Assembly (NCBI RefSeq): GCF_002855515.1
Contig: NZ_PKRP01000005.1
Location: forward strand, 1 to 64,000
From: Rhizobium sp. TH135
GTDB taxonomy: Bacteria > Pseudomonadota > Alphaproteobacteria > Rhizobiales > Rhizobiaceae
Length of the DNA stretch: 64,000 nucleotides
Direction: 5' to 3'
Numbering within the stretch: the stretch's first letter is position 1; each line of letters starts with the position of its first letter. A model generated the notes under the pieces. The model was not told where the DNA came from, did not search any database, and was given only the letters and a program-made list of their open reading frames with translations. The translations under genes were made by a program, and so were the position numbers. Positions 20,969 through 30,079 of this stretch are shown in pieces.

Positions 20969-21223
20969 TTAACGAGAAAGAAGGGGATCGAGCTTGCCGG
21001 CCCGGTCGAGTGCATGCAGGTCGTCGCAACCCCCGACATGCTGGCTGCCGATGAAGATCTGCGGGAAGGTATTGCGGCCGGACTTCGCGATCATTTCCTC
21101 GCGCAGGTCAGGCTTGCCGGTGGCATCATGCTCGACATAGGCGACGCCCTTACCGTCGAGCAGTGCCTTCGCGCTGGCGCAATAGCCGCAGAATTGCCGT
21201 GTGTAGATCGTGACGTCAGCCAT
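20969..21223 (-). CDS. grxC: Glutaredoxin 3
   Basis: This small cytoplasmic thiol-disulfide oxidoreductase uses glutathione to reduce protein disulfides or to deglutathionylate. The 84-aa product begins ADVTIYTRQFCGYCASAKAL with active-site C12 and C15 and has the glutathione-binding NTFPQIFIGSQHVGGCDDL region, including the cis-Pro. The ATG at 21223 is preceded by GGAG. It belongs to the minus-strand run with comF upstream and the nitrilase gene downstream. Confidence 0.94.
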   Translation of the reverse strand: MADVTIYTRQFCGYCASAKALLDGKGVAYVEHDATGKPDLREEMIAKSGRNTFPQIFIGSQHVGGCDDLHALDRAGKLDPLLSR

Positions 21224-21269
21224 GGGGTACTCCGCCGGAAAGCATCGGTGGGACAAGGAATTGGACCCC

Positions 21270-22046
21270 TCATATAGGCCCGGCAAGGGCCCTTGCAAAG
21301 GTCAAAATAGTGACATCCGCAGCCCCTGCCTTTTTCAGGGCAGTCGTCGCGGCACTCACCGTCGCCCCAGTGGTGTAGACGTCATCGACCAGAACCAGCC
21401 TCTTGCCGAAGACGAGATCCTCGCATCCCTCCGGCACGCTGAAGGCACCACGCACATTGAGCGAGCGCTGGTTTGCCGTCAGCCCCACCTGTTGCTGCGT
21501 ACGTTTGCGGCGCATAAGCGCCTCAGGCACAAACGGCTTGTCCGATAGCCGCGCCACATGCCGCGCAAGCTCGGCGGACTGGTTGAACATCCGGCGGAAT
21601 ATCCGCATCCGATGCAGCGGCACGGAAAGGATGGCATCCGCCGCCGCGATCTCCGCGGATGCCGCGCGCACCATCCATCCCGCCATCATCGGCGCAAGGT
21701 CGACGCGATCCCGGTATTTGAGATCATGCACCAGGTGCCGCGCCACGCCCTCATGCAGCGCAACCGACCGCAGTCGGTCGAAGACAGGCGGATGCGCAAT
21801 CGCCTGCGGCGACACCATGCCCTCCCCGGGATCATGCGCGAAGGGCAGACCGAGAACAGGGCAATAGGGTTTCTCGATCAGCCGCATCTCGCCCCAGCAC
21901 CGGGGGCAAAGAGCGTGGTGGCTGGCGACATGGGCATGGCAATGGGCGCAGGCGGGCGGATAGATCAGATGAAAAAGCCCACGCAGCATCGTCGCGGCAT
22001 GATGCCGGCTGACGGATGCGCTTTTCTGCACTAAATGAGCCCACAT
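21270..22046 (-). CDS. comF: ComF family protein (phosphoribosyltransferase-like)
   Basis: The 258-aa product has an N-terminal zinc-ribbon part (PPACAHCHAHVASHHALCPRCWGEM, seen as two CxxC pairs over residues 31-56) and a C-terminal phosphoribosyltransferase-like domain with the PRPP loop RLVLVDDVYTTGATVSAA. ComF/GntX proteins are linked to DNA uptake or use of DNA as nutrient, though biochemistry is incomplete. A shorter start at ATG 21989 would fit the family length better; neither start has a clear ribosome site. It diverges from the methyltransferase gene at 22127. Confidence 0.88.
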   Translation of the reverse strand: MWAHLVQKSASVSRHHAATMLRGLFHLIYPPACAHCHAHVASHHALCPRCWGEMRLIEKPYCPVLGLPFAHDPGEGMVSPQAIAHPPVFDRLRSVALHEGVARHLVHDLKYRDRVDLAPMMAGWMVRAASAEIAAADAILSVPLHRMRIFRRMFNQSAELARHVARLSDKPFVPEALMRRKRTQQQVGLTANQRSLNVRGAFSVPEGCEDLVFGKRLVLVDDVYTTGATVSAATTALKKAGAADVTILTFARALAGPI

Positions 22047-22126
22047 GCATCGACTTTACGCCCGTCACGGCGTTCGGCCAATGCCGGAAATCTTGCCGAA
22101 TTCAGGCCGAAAACCAGGAATACCCC

Positions 22127-23011
22127 ATGAACGAGCTTTTCGACGAAGCCCTGATTGCCCGGAACCGGGAACGGGCGCTCGCCCGCAATGCGGCCGGCAG
22201 CGATTTTCTGCTGGAACTGACGGCGCGTGAACTCGCCGACCGCCTGGCCATCGTCGAGCGCCGGTTCGAGAACGCTGTCGAACTCTTCGGCGCAACCGGC
22301 CTCACCGCAAGGGCCGCGATGGCAACCGGCAAGATCGAAAGGCTGCAGCGCATCGAAACCCATGCAGGCTTCGGTGAAGCGGACCAGCCTGTCGCGGTCA
22401 CGAATTTCGAGAGCGTCCCGCTCGAGCCGCAGTCCGTGAACCTCATCCTCTCGCCGCTCTCGCTGCATCTGACCAATGACACGCCCGGCATGCTGATCCA
22501 GATGCGCAGGGCGCTGAAGCCGGACGGCCTGCTGCTGGCCGCAATCCCGGGGGCCGGCACGCTGTCCGAATTGCGCGAGGTGCTTCTTGCGGCCGAAACG
22601 GAAATCTATGGCGGCGCGAGCCCCCGCGTCGTGCCTTTCGCCGACATCAGGGATATCGGCTCCCTGCTGCAGCGTGCAGGTTTTGCCCTTCCCGTCATCG
22701 ACGAGGAAAGCTTCACAGTTCGCTACGATCATATCTTTGCGCTGATGCGGGATCTGAAGGCCATGGGCATGGCAAACCCGCTGAAGGGCAGAAGTCGCCG
22801 CCCCGTGTCGCGCCGCTTCTTCCTGCGGGCCGCCGAACTCTATGCCGAACGGTTCTCCGACCCGGATGGACGCATCCGCGCCACCTTCTCGATCGTCTTC
22901 CTGTCCGGCTGGGCTCCGCACGAGAGCCAGCAAAAGCCGCTCAAGCCGGGATCGGCCAAGATGCGCCTTGCCGACGCTCTCGATCCGACCAAGCGGTCCG
23001 ATCAGTCCTGA
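22127..23011 (+). CDS. SAM-dependent methyltransferase-like protein (BioC / NDUFAF5 type)
   Basis: The 294-aa product opens NELFDEALIARNRERALARN, as in alphaproteobacterial proteins related to mitochondrial complex I assembly factor NDUFAF5 and to BioC. SVNLILSPLSLHLTNDTPGML and IQMRRALKPDGLLLAAIPG form the second half of a Rossmann methyltransferase fold. The usual glycine-rich motif I is weak (VELFGATGLTARAAMATG), so SAM binding is not certain. NDUFAF5 is an arginine hydroxylase acting on a complex I subunit; a similar role is possible by inference only. The start is preceded by CCAGGAATACCCC and it is divergent from comF. Confidence 0.8.
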   Translation: MNELFDEALIARNRERALARNAAGSDFLLELTARELADRLAIVERRFENAVELFGATGLTARAAMATGKIERLQRIETHAGFGEADQPVAVTNFESVPLEPQSVNLILSPLSLHLTNDTPGMLIQMRRALKPDGLLLAAIPGAGTLSELREVLLAAETEIYGGASPRVVPFADIRDIGSLLQRAGFALPVIDEESFTVRYDHIFALMRDLKAMGMANPLKGRSRRPVSRRFFLRAAELYAERFSDPDGRIRATFSIVFLSGWAPHESQQKPLKPGSAKMRLADALDPTKRSDQS

Positions 23012-23020
23012 CGGCTTAGA

Positions 23021-23194
23021 TTACTTGTTGGCGTTGGTGATGTGGGTTTCCACGGTGTTGAGCGTGCCCAGCAGCGAGCCGGTGAGGGCACCATAGCCGC
23101 TAATCAGGGCGACGCTCATGATGGCTGCAATCAGCCCATACTCGATCGCGGTTGCACCACGCAGGTCGGACATCAACTGACGGAAGAGACGCAT
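23021..23194 (-). CDS. Flp family type IVb pilin
   Basis: The 57-aa product reads MRLFRQLMSDLRGATAIEYG and continues as a hydrophobic helix (LIAAIMSVALISGYGAL) and short polar tail, the exact layout of Flp/PilA pilins. Prepilin peptidase would cut after the glycine of RGATAIEYG. The ATG is preceded by AGGAG, which rules out a longer upstream start. No tad/cpa assembly genes are in the window, so it is either assembled by a distant locus or an extra pilin. It lies 58 bp after the hypothetical gene at 23253-23573 on the same strand. Confidence 0.9.
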   Translation of the reverse strand: MRLFRQLMSDLRGATAIEYGLIAAIMSVALISGYGALTGSLLGTLNTVETHITNANK

Positions 23195-23252
23195 TCTCGC
23201 TCCTGATGGTCTGGACCCGAGATGGTTGCCCCCCGCCCCGGCCACGATTGGG

Positions 23253-23573
23253 TTAGCAGGCCTGGCCGGAGCCGTAGCCGTCGATGATGCAGACGGAACC
23301 CGGAGTTTCCTGAAGCACGCTGCGGCGGATGGTGTATCGCTTGCCGCTATCGTCCTTCGGGATAGACCCGGTGGTCATCATGTCGAACTCGTCCGGCTGG
23401 AAAGCCAGGGCCTTGCGATCGGTCTTGGAGGCGAGCATCGGGGTCAGCACGAGCGACAACGCAATCGCCGCCGTGCCAAACAGCAGCGCGATGTTGAGGA
23501 CCCCAGTCCTGCCCGTCTTGATCGAAGACCGCTCTCTGGACCGTGCGGCCTTCCAGAAATCCTCGTTTACCAT
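23253..23573 (-). CDS. Hypothetical single-pass membrane protein upstream of the pilin gene
   Basis: I do not recognise this 106-aa protein beyond conservation expected in related rhizobia. It has a basic N-terminus (VNEDFWKAARSRERSSIKTG), one hydrophobic segment at about residues 27-48, then a polar C-terminal domain with a Met-Met-Thr stretch (EFDMMTTGSIPKDDSGKRY) and two cysteines near the end (CIIDGYGSGQAC). The topology suggests a small periplasmic domain. The ATG at 23573 has GGAG upstream. It precedes the Flp pilin gene on the same strand with no obvious terminator between, and a CtrA-like box lies upstream. Confidence 0.72.
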   Translation of the reverse strand: MVNEDFWKAARSRERSSIKTGRTGVLNIALLFGTAAIALSLVLTPMLASKTDRKALAFQPDEFDMMTTGSIPKDDSGKRYTIRRSVLQETPGSVCIIDGYGSGQAC

Positions 23574-23631
23574 ATTACGCTCCACACACGTATTCGACGT
23601 ATGAACAGAGGGTATATTGCGGTGCGGGGTA

Positions 23632-23646
23632 TAAACTTTTGATTAA
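23632..23646 (-). promoter_or_regulatory. CtrA-like box upstream of the pilin transcription unit
   Basis: On the minus strand the sequence reads TTAA, seven bases, TTTA. The consensus for the cell-cycle regulator CtrA is TTAA-N7-TTAA, so this is a one-mismatch full site. It lies 59-73 bp upstream of the hypothetical gene that precedes the Flp pilin gene. Pilin genes are known CtrA targets in Caulobacter. Confidence 0.4.
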
Positions 23647-23671
23647 CGACGGCGCTAAAATCAGCGAGGTC

Positions 23672-24085
23672 TCACAGAAGGTCCTGCAGAACGGGAATGA
23701 GCGGCTCGTCCGCCGGCGGCATCGGATAGTCGCGCAGGGCCTTCGCCTTGACCCACTTGATTGCCTGGCCTTCCCGCCCCTGCGGAATGCCCTCATAGCG
23801 CCGGCAGATATAAAGCGGCATCAGCAGGTGGAAGGTCTCGTAGGTATGGCTGGCAAAGGTCAGCGGTGCCAGGCAGGCAACCTTGGTCTGAATGCCGAGC
23901 TCTTCCTCAAGCTCGCGCACCAGTGTCTCCTCGGGCGTCTCGCCGGCTTCGACCTTGCCACCGGGAAACTCCCAGAGCCCCGCGAGCGACTTGCCCTCGG
24001 GGCGCTGCGCAAGCAGGATCCGGTTGTCGGCATCCACAAGCGCACAGGCCGCGACCAGGAGAATAGGCTTCTTTCCCTCGGTCAT
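23672..24085 (-). CDS. mutT: (Deoxy)nucleoside triphosphate pyrophosphohydrolase MutT
   Basis: The 137-aa product contains the full Nudix box, GGKVEAGETPEETLVRELEE followed by ELGI, which binds Mg2+ and hydrolyses nucleoside triphosphates such as 8-oxo-dGTP. The opening (KKPILLVAACALVDADNRIL) and the AQRPEGKSLAGLWEFPGG stretch are typical of alphaproteobacterial MutT. The start at 24085 forms a 4-bp ATGA overlap with the GNAT gene upstream, chosen over an in-frame ATG six codons earlier. It closes the argJ-GNAT-mutT run. Confidence 0.93.
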   Translation of the reverse strand: MTEGKKPILLVAACALVDADNRILLAQRPEGKSLAGLWEFPGGKVEAGETPEETLVRELEEELGIQTKVACLAPLTFASHTYETFHLLMPLYICRRYEGIPQGREGQAIKWVKAKALRDYPMPPADEPLIPVLQDLL

Positions 24086-24858
24086 CGGGAAGCCTTCCGC
24101 CAATAGGCATAGCGATAGACTTCCTCGAAGCCCATCTTGCGGTAGAGCTCAAGCGCCTCCGCATTCTCGGCGACCACCTGCAGCCAGGTCGTGCGTGCAC
24201 CGCGCATGCGTGACCAGCGAAGTGCCGAGCTCAGGATCTCAATGCCGAGCCCCTGCCGCCGGCGATCAGCCCTGACCGCAAGCGACATGATGCCGGCAAG
24301 ATCATTGTCCTGGACGCAAAGTGCGACCGCAAGCGCGCCCTCGGCGGCATCCTCGATAACGAACAGCCCTGACGGCGGCTTGATGCCGGTGATGACCTCC
24401 GCGAGCGCCGGCTTGAGGGCCGGATCGCTGCCATGCACGACGATATCGGCGTCCACATAGCGCCCGACATCCTGCGTCGGCAGATGATCGAGCGTATCGG
24501 GGAAGGTCATGCCACCGAGGTCGGCAGTCATCGTCACCACTTCCTCGAAACGCTCCCAGCCCTCGGCCGCGAGGAAGTCGATCAGCGGCTTCGGCGAAAG
24601 CGGCGTCTGGCGCACCAGGAGCGGACGCCCGTGTGCCTCGAAGCGCTTTCCGGCCTTCTCGATACGGATCGCGATGTCGCGGCTGTCGGAAGGATCGAGC
24701 GGCACGATGCAATTCAGCCGCTTGCCCGGATGCCCACCGGTCAGACGCACCTGCCAGCTTCCGTCATAGACGACGCTGCTGGCCGGCCAGGCCCGGAAAC
24801 CCACCGCTTCGAGACGCCGGACGAGCGGCAGGTTGGGATCACTCACCATTGCATGCAT
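24082..24858 (-). CDS. GNAT family N-acetyltransferase
   Basis: The 258-aa product has a C-terminal GNAT domain with the acetyl-CoA pyrophosphate loop in VRADRRRQGLGIEILSSAL and the final ENAEALELYRKMGFEEVYRY. The N-terminal half (RRLEAVGFRAWPASSVVYDG) is specific to this subfamily, which commonly lies between argJ and mutT in Rhizobiaceae. Starts at 24858, 24849 and further upstream are all possible; 24858 was taken because GGAG lies upstream and it leaves only 7 bp to the argJ stop. The substrate is unknown. Confidence 0.85.
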   Translation of the reverse strand: MHAMVSDPNLPLVRRLEAVGFRAWPASSVVYDGSWQVRLTGGHPGKRLNCIVPLDPSDSRDIAIRIEKAGKRFEAHGRPLLVRQTPLSPKPLIDFLAAEGWERFEEVVTMTADLGGMTFPDTLDHLPTQDVGRYVDADIVVHGSDPALKPALAEVITGIKPPSGLFVIEDAAEGALAVALCVQDNDLAGIMSLAVRADRRRQGLGIEILSSALRWSRMRGARTTWLQVVAENAEALELYRKMGFEEVYRYAYWRKASR

Positions 24859-24865
24859 ACAGACG

Positions 24866-26107
24866 TCAGCTCCGATAGTCGCCATTGATGGCGACATATT
24901 CCTTGGTCAGGTCGCAGGTCCACACCGTCGCGGTGCCGGAACCAAGACCGATATCCACGGTAACAGGAATGTCTTCCCGTTCCATCACCGCCGTGGTTGC
25001 CTCTTCCGAATAGGACGGATCGCGCTCACCATTGACGGCTACGCGCACATCGCCGAACCAGATCGCCAGACGATCGCGATCGGCCATCTCGCCCGACTTG
25101 CCGACCGCCATGACGATACGGCCCCAATTGGCATCCTCGCCGGCAACGGCCGTCTTCACCAGCGGCGAATTGGCAATGGAAAGGGCAATTTTCTTGGCCG
25201 CGAGATCGTTCTCGGCACCCTTGACGGTGATCTCCACCATCTTGCGCGCGCCCTCACCATCACGCACGACCTGCAGCGCCAGATCCTTGAGAAGGTCGTT
25301 CAGCGCCGCCTTGAAACCCTCAAGCCGTGCATCATCAGCATCTTCGATCTTCGCCTGGCCGTCGGCCGTCGCAGCACCCGTCGCAAACAGCATAAGCGTG
25401 TCGGAGGTCGAGGTATCGCTGTCGACCGTGATCGAATTAAAGCTCGGCTCGACGCCTGCAGACAGCAGACCCTGCAGGGCAGCTGGCGCGATATTGGCAT
25501 CCGTCACCACGAAGGAGAGCATCGTCGCCATGTCAGGCGCGATCATGCCGGCACCCTTGGCAATTCCGTTGATCGTGACCGTGACGCCATCGATCGTGGC
25601 GCTGCGCGTCGCGACCTTCGGATAGGTATCCGTAGTCATGATCGCCTTGGCGGCCTCGAACCAGAAGTCACCGGTCGCGTCCTCCGCCATCTGGTCCAGC
25701 ACGCCGGAAAACTTCGTCGCATCCAGCGGCTCGCCGATGACGCCGGTCGAGGCGAGATAGATCTCGTTTTCACCGCAGCCCAGCGCCTCAGCCGCCGACT
25801 TGGCAGTCAGTTCGGTCGCAGCCTTGCCCTTCACGCCCGTAAAGGCATTGGCATTGCCGGAATTGACGACGACGCCGCGCGCCACGCCATGCGCGAGATT
25901 CTGTCGGCAAAAATCCACCGGCGCCGAAGGGCACCTCGACTTGGTGAACACACCCGCGACGGACGCCGGCTGATCGAAGGCCATCAACAGCACGTCGGTG
26001 CGGTTCTTGTACTTGATACCAGCGGCAGCCGTCGCCATCCGCACTCCACGGATGACAGGCATGTCGGCATAGGTTTTCGGAGCGAGAGGAGAAATGCTGG
26101 AAGACAT
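24866..26107 (-). CDS. argJ: Bifunctional glutamate N-acetyltransferase / amino-acid acetyltransferase ArgJ
   Basis: ArgJ recycles the acetyl group from N-acetylornithine to glutamate and, in bifunctional forms, also makes N-acetylglutamate from acetyl-CoA, for arginine synthesis. The 413-aa precursor contains the self-cleavage site MATMLSF (Ala194/Thr195), where Thr becomes the nucleophile of the beta chain, plus [16 protein letters not shown] and [14 protein letters not shown]. The C-terminus ends in [11 protein letters not shown], as in the family. Length is normal. It shares an arginine-pathway role with argH at 55.9 kb. The GNAT gene follows almost directly. Confidence 0.96.
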   Translation of the reverse strand: MSSSISPLAPKTYADMPVIRGVRMATAAAGIKYKNRTDVLLMAFDQPASVAGVFTKSRCPSAPVDFCRQNLAHGVARGVVVNSGNANAFTGVKGKAATELTAKSAAEALGCGENEIYLASTGVIGEPLDATKFSGVLDQMAEDATGDFWFEAAKAIMTTDTYPKVATRSATIDGVTVTINGIAKGAGMIAPDMATMLSFVVTDANIAPAALQGLLSAGVEPSFNSITVDSDTSTSDTLMLFATGAATADGQAKIEDADDARLEGFKAALNDLLKDLALQVVRDGEGARKMVEITVKGAENDLAAKKIALSIANSPLVKTAVAGEDANWGRIVMAVGKSGEMADRDRLAIWFGDVRVAVNGERDPSYSEEATTAVMEREDIPVTVDIGLGSGTATVWTCDLTKEYVAINGDYRS

Positions 26108-26173
26108 GGAGCGGCCCGTAATGGAAGGCCCGCAAACTGCGGGCCTTGAAAGAAATACTGATGAAGGAGCAGC

Positions 26174-27028
26174 TTACTGCTGCTGCTCTGCCTTGTTTGC
26201 CTCGTCATAGCCTTTGCGGAGCGCTTCGTCGACGATCTCGATCTTCTGCTCGCTCTTGGCCTTCTCGATGATGGCGAGATACTTGTCGCGCATTACGAGC
26301 TGGCGCACCTGCTGCTCGACGGCTTCAAAAGCCGGCGGCGGGGCGTCGCGCTTGTCTTCCAGACGAATGACGTGGAAGCCGAACTGCGTCTGGACCGGGG
26401 TCTTCGTGTAGGCGCCCTTTTCGAGTGCGAAGGCTGCCTCTTCGAATTCCGGAACCATGCGGCCCTTGGTGAAGTAGCCGAGGTCGCCGCCTTCGGTCTT
26501 GTTCGGGTCCGTCGACTTTTCCTTGGCGATTTCGATGAAGTCCTTGCCGGCGTCGAGATCGGTGATGATCTGCTTGGCCTCTTCCTCGGTCTTCACCAGG
26601 ATGTGACGGGCGCGCACTTCTTCCTGCTTCGGAAGGGCTGCGATTTCCTTTTCGTAACGGGCCTTCACTTCATCTTCGGTGACGGCGTCGACGACGTTCT
26701 TCTTGAAGAAGGCGTTGTGCAGTTCGCGCTCGGCGATGAAAGCCATACGGCGCTTGTAGTCTGCATCGTCCTGCAGGCCGGCAGCGGTCGCGTTGGCGGC
26801 AAGCAGCTTCACGTCGATGGCGCCGGAAAGGGCTGCGACCTTTTTCTGCTCGTCGGGAAGCTGGGCCAGCTGCGGGTCGAGATTGGCAACTGCCAGATCG
26901 AGTTCGGACTGGGTGATCTCCAGATCACCAACCTTGGCGACCACGGTCGCATCCTGCGCGGAAGCCGCGCCATAGAGGGCCGAGAGGGAAACGCAGGCGG
27001 CGAGCACGATTTTATTGAGGCGAAGCAT
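26174..27028 (-). CDS. Periplasmic peptidyl-prolyl cis-trans isomerase (parvulin type)
   Basis: The 284-aa product has a signal peptide (MLRLNKIVLAACVSLSALYG, cleavage near ASA-Q) and a SurA/PrsA-type layout: an N-terminal helical chaperone region with LEITQSELDLAVANLDPQLA, then one rotamase domain at about residues 130-225 (EVRARHILVKTEEEAKQII, GGDLGYFTKGRMVPEFEEAA, TQFGFHVIRLED). It should assist folding of secreted and outer-membrane proteins. The start is preceded by GAAAGGTC. It diverges from secA across 245 bp, a fitting neighbour for the secretion motor. Confidence 0.92.
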   Translation of the reverse strand: MLRLNKIVLAACVSLSALYGAASAQDATVVAKVGDLEITQSELDLAVANLDPQLAQLPDEQKKVAALSGAIDVKLLAANATAAGLQDDADYKRRMAFIAERELHNAFFKKNVVDAVTEDEVKARYEKEIAALPKQEEVRARHILVKTEEEAKQIITDLDAGKDFIEIAKEKSTDPNKTEGGDLGYFTKGRMVPEFEEAAFALEKGAYTKTPVQTQFGFHVIRLEDKRDAPPPAFEAVEQQVRQLVMRDKYLAIIEKAKSEQKIEIVDEALRKGYDEANKAEQQQ

Positions 27029-27129
27029 GAAAGACCTTTCGGATGGTGAACCGTTTCAAGACCGTTCGAATCGGGCAAAATATTGTCAGATGCCCGGCGA
27101 TCGAGGGGATTTGCGACTGGCCTGCGCCG

Positions 27130-27158
27130 TTGACATCATTCGACCCCCCTCTTATCTG
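27130..27158 (+). promoter_or_regulatory. Candidate vegetative promoter for secA
   Basis: TTGACA at 27130-27135 is a perfect -35. A -10-like TTATCT lies at 27152-27157 (16-bp spacer). It is about 115 bp upstream of the secA start, on the secA side of the divergent region. Confidence 0.5.
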
Positions 27159-27273
27159 TCACGCAACCTCGCGTCCAGAGTAGTTTCAGGACGCATTGTG
27201 CCTATTCGACCGCTCTAATGGTGGTCCGAAAGGTACGTCAACGATATGACGAAGGTCAGAAAGGACCATCGAT

Positions 27274-29970
27274 ATGGTCAGTCTTGGTGGACTTGCGCGC
27301 AAAATCTTCGGCTCGTCGAACGAGCGTCGCGTAAAATCCTATAACCCGCGCGTCGCTCAGATCGCAGCCCTTGAGGAAAAGGTGAAGGCGCTGAGCGATG
27401 AACAGCTCGCCGCCAAGACGGCCGAGTTCCGGGCAGAACTGGCCGCCGGCAAGACGCTGGACGACATCCTCGTTCCCGCCTTCGCCGTTGCCCGCGAAGG
27501 CGCCCGTCGTGCGCTCGGCATGCGTCCTTTTGACGTACAGCTGATCGGCGCGATGATCCTCAACGACAATTCCATCGCTGAAATGAAGACCGGTGAAGGC
27601 AAGACGCTCGTTGCGACGCTCGCCGTCTACCTGAACGCGCTCTCCGGCAAGGGCGTGCACGTCGTCACCGTCAACGACTACCTCGCCCGCCGCGACGCCG
27701 CCACCATGGCCAAGATGTATGGCTTCCTCGGCCTCACCACCGGCGTCATCGTCCACGGCCTCTCCGACGACGAGCGCCGCGCGGCCTATGCCTGCGACAT
27801 CACCTACGCGACGAACAACGAACTCGGCTTCGACTATCTGCGCGACAACATGAAGTATGAGCGCGGCCAGATGGTCCAGCGCGGCCACAACTTCGCGATC
27901 GTCGACGAAGTCGACTCGATCTTGGTCGACGAAGCCCGCACGCCGCTGATCATCTCCGGCCCGCTCGACGACCGCTCCGATCTCTACAACACGATCGACG
28001 CCTACATCCCGCTGCTGTCGGACGAAGACTACGAAATCGATGAGAAGCAGCGTTCGGCCAACTTCTCCGAAGTCGGCACCGAAAAGCTGGAAAACCTGCT
28101 GCGTGCAGCCGGTCTCCTGAAGGGTGAAAGCCTTTACGACGTCGAAAACGTCGCGATCGTCCACCACATCAACAACGCACTGAAGGCCCACAAGCTCTTC
28201 CAGCGCGACAAGGACTACATCGTCCGCAACAACGAGATCGTCATCATCGACGAGTTCACCGGCCGCATGATGCCGGGCCGTCGTTACTCGGAAGGCCAGC
28301 ACCAGGCGCTCGAAGCCAAGGAAAAGGTCCAGATCCAGCCCGAGAACCAGACGCTCGCCTCGATCACCTTCCAGAACTACTTCCGTATGTACAAGAAGCT
28401 GGCCGGCATGACCGGTACGGCTGCGACCGAAGCGGAAGAATTCGCCAATATCTACGGCCTCGAAGTGGTCGAAGTCCCGACCAACCTGCCGATCAAGCGT
28501 ATCGACGAAGACGACGAGGTCTACCGGACCTTCGAGGAAAAGTTCAAGGCGATCATCGAGGAGATCAAGGCCGCCAACGAGCGCAACCAGCCGGTTCTCG
28601 TCGGCACCACCTCGATCGAAAAGTCCGAGCTTCTGGCTAACATGCTCAGCCAGTCCGGCTTCAAGGACTTCAAGGTCCTGAACGCCCGCTACCACGAGCA
28701 GGAAGCCTATATCGTGTCCCAGGCCGGCGTTCCCGGCGCCGTGACCATCGCCACCAACATGGCGGGCCGCGGTACCGACATTCAGCTCGGCGGCAACCTC
28801 GACATGCGCCTCGAGCACGAACTGGCCGAGATGGAGCCGGGTCCGGAGCGTGATGCCAAGGCCGATGCTATCAAGGCTGAAATCGCCGCCCTGAAGCAGA
28901 AGGCGCTCGAAGCCGGTGGCCTCTATGTCATCGCCACGGAACGCCACGAAAGCCGCCGTATCGACAACCAGCTGCGCGGTCGTTCCGGCCGTCAGGGCGA
29001 CCCGGGCCGCTCGAAGTTCTACCTGTCGCTCCAGGACGACCTGATGCGCATCTTCGGCTCCGACCGCATGGACGGCATGCTGACAAAGCTCGGTCTGAAG
29101 GACGGCGAAGCCATCGTCCATCCGTGGATCAACAAGGCGCTCGAACGCGCCCAGAAGAAGGTCGAAGCCCGCAACTTCGACATCCGCAAGAACCTCCTGA
29201 AGTATGATGACGTCATCAACGACCAGCGCAAGGTGATCTTCGAACAGCGCATCGAGCTGATGGACGCGACCGACGTGTCCGCAACCGTCACCGATATGCG
29301 CCACGAAGTCATCGAGACCATGGTCGCCATCCACGTTCCCCCGAACGCCTATGCCGAACAGTGGGATGTCGCCGGCCTCAAGCAGAAGGTCGCGACCACG
29401 CTCAACCTCGACCTGCCGGTCGACGTCTGGGCGGCGGAAGAAGGCATCGCGGAAGACGACATCTACAACCGCATCATGGAAGCCGCAGACAAGGCCGCCG
29501 CAGACAAGGCCGAGCGCTTCGGCGCCGAGCTGATGGCCTATGTCGAACGCTCCGTCGTTCTGCAGACCATCGACAATCTCTGGCGCGAGCACATCGTCAA
29601 CCTCGACCACCTGCGCTCGGTCGTCGGTTTCCGCGGCTATGCCCAGCGCGATCCGCTGCAGGAATACAAGGCGGAAGCCTTCGAACTCTTCCAGGCCCTG
29701 CTCGCCAACCTGCGCGATGCCGTGACCATGCAGATGTCGCGCGTCGAGCTGGTGCGCGATCCCCCGCCGGCCCCGACCCCGCCGCCGATGGAAGGCCATC
29801 ACCTCGACGCCACCACCGGCGAGGACGATTTTGCCGAAGGCGCCCAGGTGCCGCCGCAGGATCGCAACCCGCAGGATCCAAAGAGCTGGGGCACGGTCGG
29901 TCGCAATGAGCCCTGCCCCTGCGGCTCCGGCAAGAAGTACAAGCACTGCCACGGCGCGCTGGAAGCCTGA
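27274..29970 (+). CDS. secA: Preprotein translocase ATPase SecA
   Basis: SecA is the ATP motor that pushes unfolded preproteins through SecYEG. The 898-aa product has the expected order: N-terminal [20 protein letters not shown], first nucleotide fold with [20 protein letters not shown] (Walker A) and [20 protein letters not shown] (DEVDS replaces the usual DEAD-type box), the preprotein cross-linking domain, second nucleotide fold with [15 protein letters not shown], and the C-terminal zinc-binding tail [14 protein letters not shown] that contacts SecB. The start is preceded by AAAGGACC. A terminator follows at 30031-30060. Confidence 0.98.
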   Translation: MVSLGGLARKIFGSSNERRVKSYNPRVAQIAALEEKVKALSDEQLAAKTAEFRAELAAGKTLDDILVPAFAVAREGARRALGMRPFDVQLIGAMILNDNSIAEMKTGEGKTLVATLAVYLNALSGKGVHVVTVNDYLARRDAATMAKMYGFLGLTTGVIVHGLSDDERRAAYACDITYATNNELGFDYLRDNMKYERGQMVQRGHNFAIVDEVDSILVDEARTPLIISGPLDDRSDLYNTIDAYIPLLSDEDYEIDEKQRSANFSEVGTEKLENLLRAAGLLKGESLYDVENVAIVHHINNALKAHKLFQRDKDYIVRNNEIVIIDEFTGRMMPGRRYSEGQHQALEAKEKVQIQPENQTLASITFQNYFRMYKKLAGMTGTAATEAEEFANIYGLEVVEVPTNLPIKRIDEDDEVYRTFEEKFKAIIEEIKAANERNQPVLVGTTSIEKSELLANMLSQSGFKDFKVLNARYHEQEAYIVSQAGVPGAVTIATNMAGRGTDIQLGGNLDMRLEHELAEMEPGPERDAKADAIKAEIAALKQKALEAGGLYVIATERHESRRIDNQLRGRSGRQGDPGRSKFYLSLQDDLMRIFGSDRMDGMLTKLGLKDGEAIVHPWINKALERAQKKVEARNFDIRKNLLKYDDVINDQRKVIFEQRIELMDATDVSATVTDMRHEVIETMVAIHVPPNAYAEQWDVAGLKQKVATTLNLDLPVDVWAAEEGIAEDDIYNRIMEAADKAAADKAERFGAELMAYVERSVVLQTIDNLWREHIVNLDHLRSVVGFRGYAQRDPLQEYKAEAFELFQALLANLRDAVTMQMSRVELVRDPPPAPTPPPMEGHHLDATTGEDDFAEGAQVPPQDRNPQDPKSWGTVGRNEPCPCGSGKKYKHCHGALEA

Positions 29971-30030
29971 TCTTTCAGCCTTCAGGCTTGAGGTTTTTTC
30001 AACCTTTCGCTGTCAGCCTCCGATGAAAGA

Positions 30031-30060
30031 GGGGAACCGCGCCACCCGGCCCGGTTCCCC
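30031..30060 (+). terminator. Terminator after secA
   Basis: A perfect 9-bp stem (30031-30039 with 30052-30060) is followed by TTTCCTTT. It ends 19 bp before the acyltransferase start codon, so the next gene is either reached by read-through or has a promoter inside this short gap. Confidence 0.7.
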
Positions 30061-30079
30061 TTTCCTTTGGAGGATCGGG

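Noticed and set aside
27256-29952. An 898-codon open frame opposite secA, and other long antisense frames opposite clpB (3509-5866), lpiA (13192-14661) and lysC (11476-12750).
   Set aside because: These mirror strong genes in GC-rich DNA, where third-position bias keeps the antisense frame open. They show His/Asp/Val/Gly-rich nonsense composition and no family motifs.
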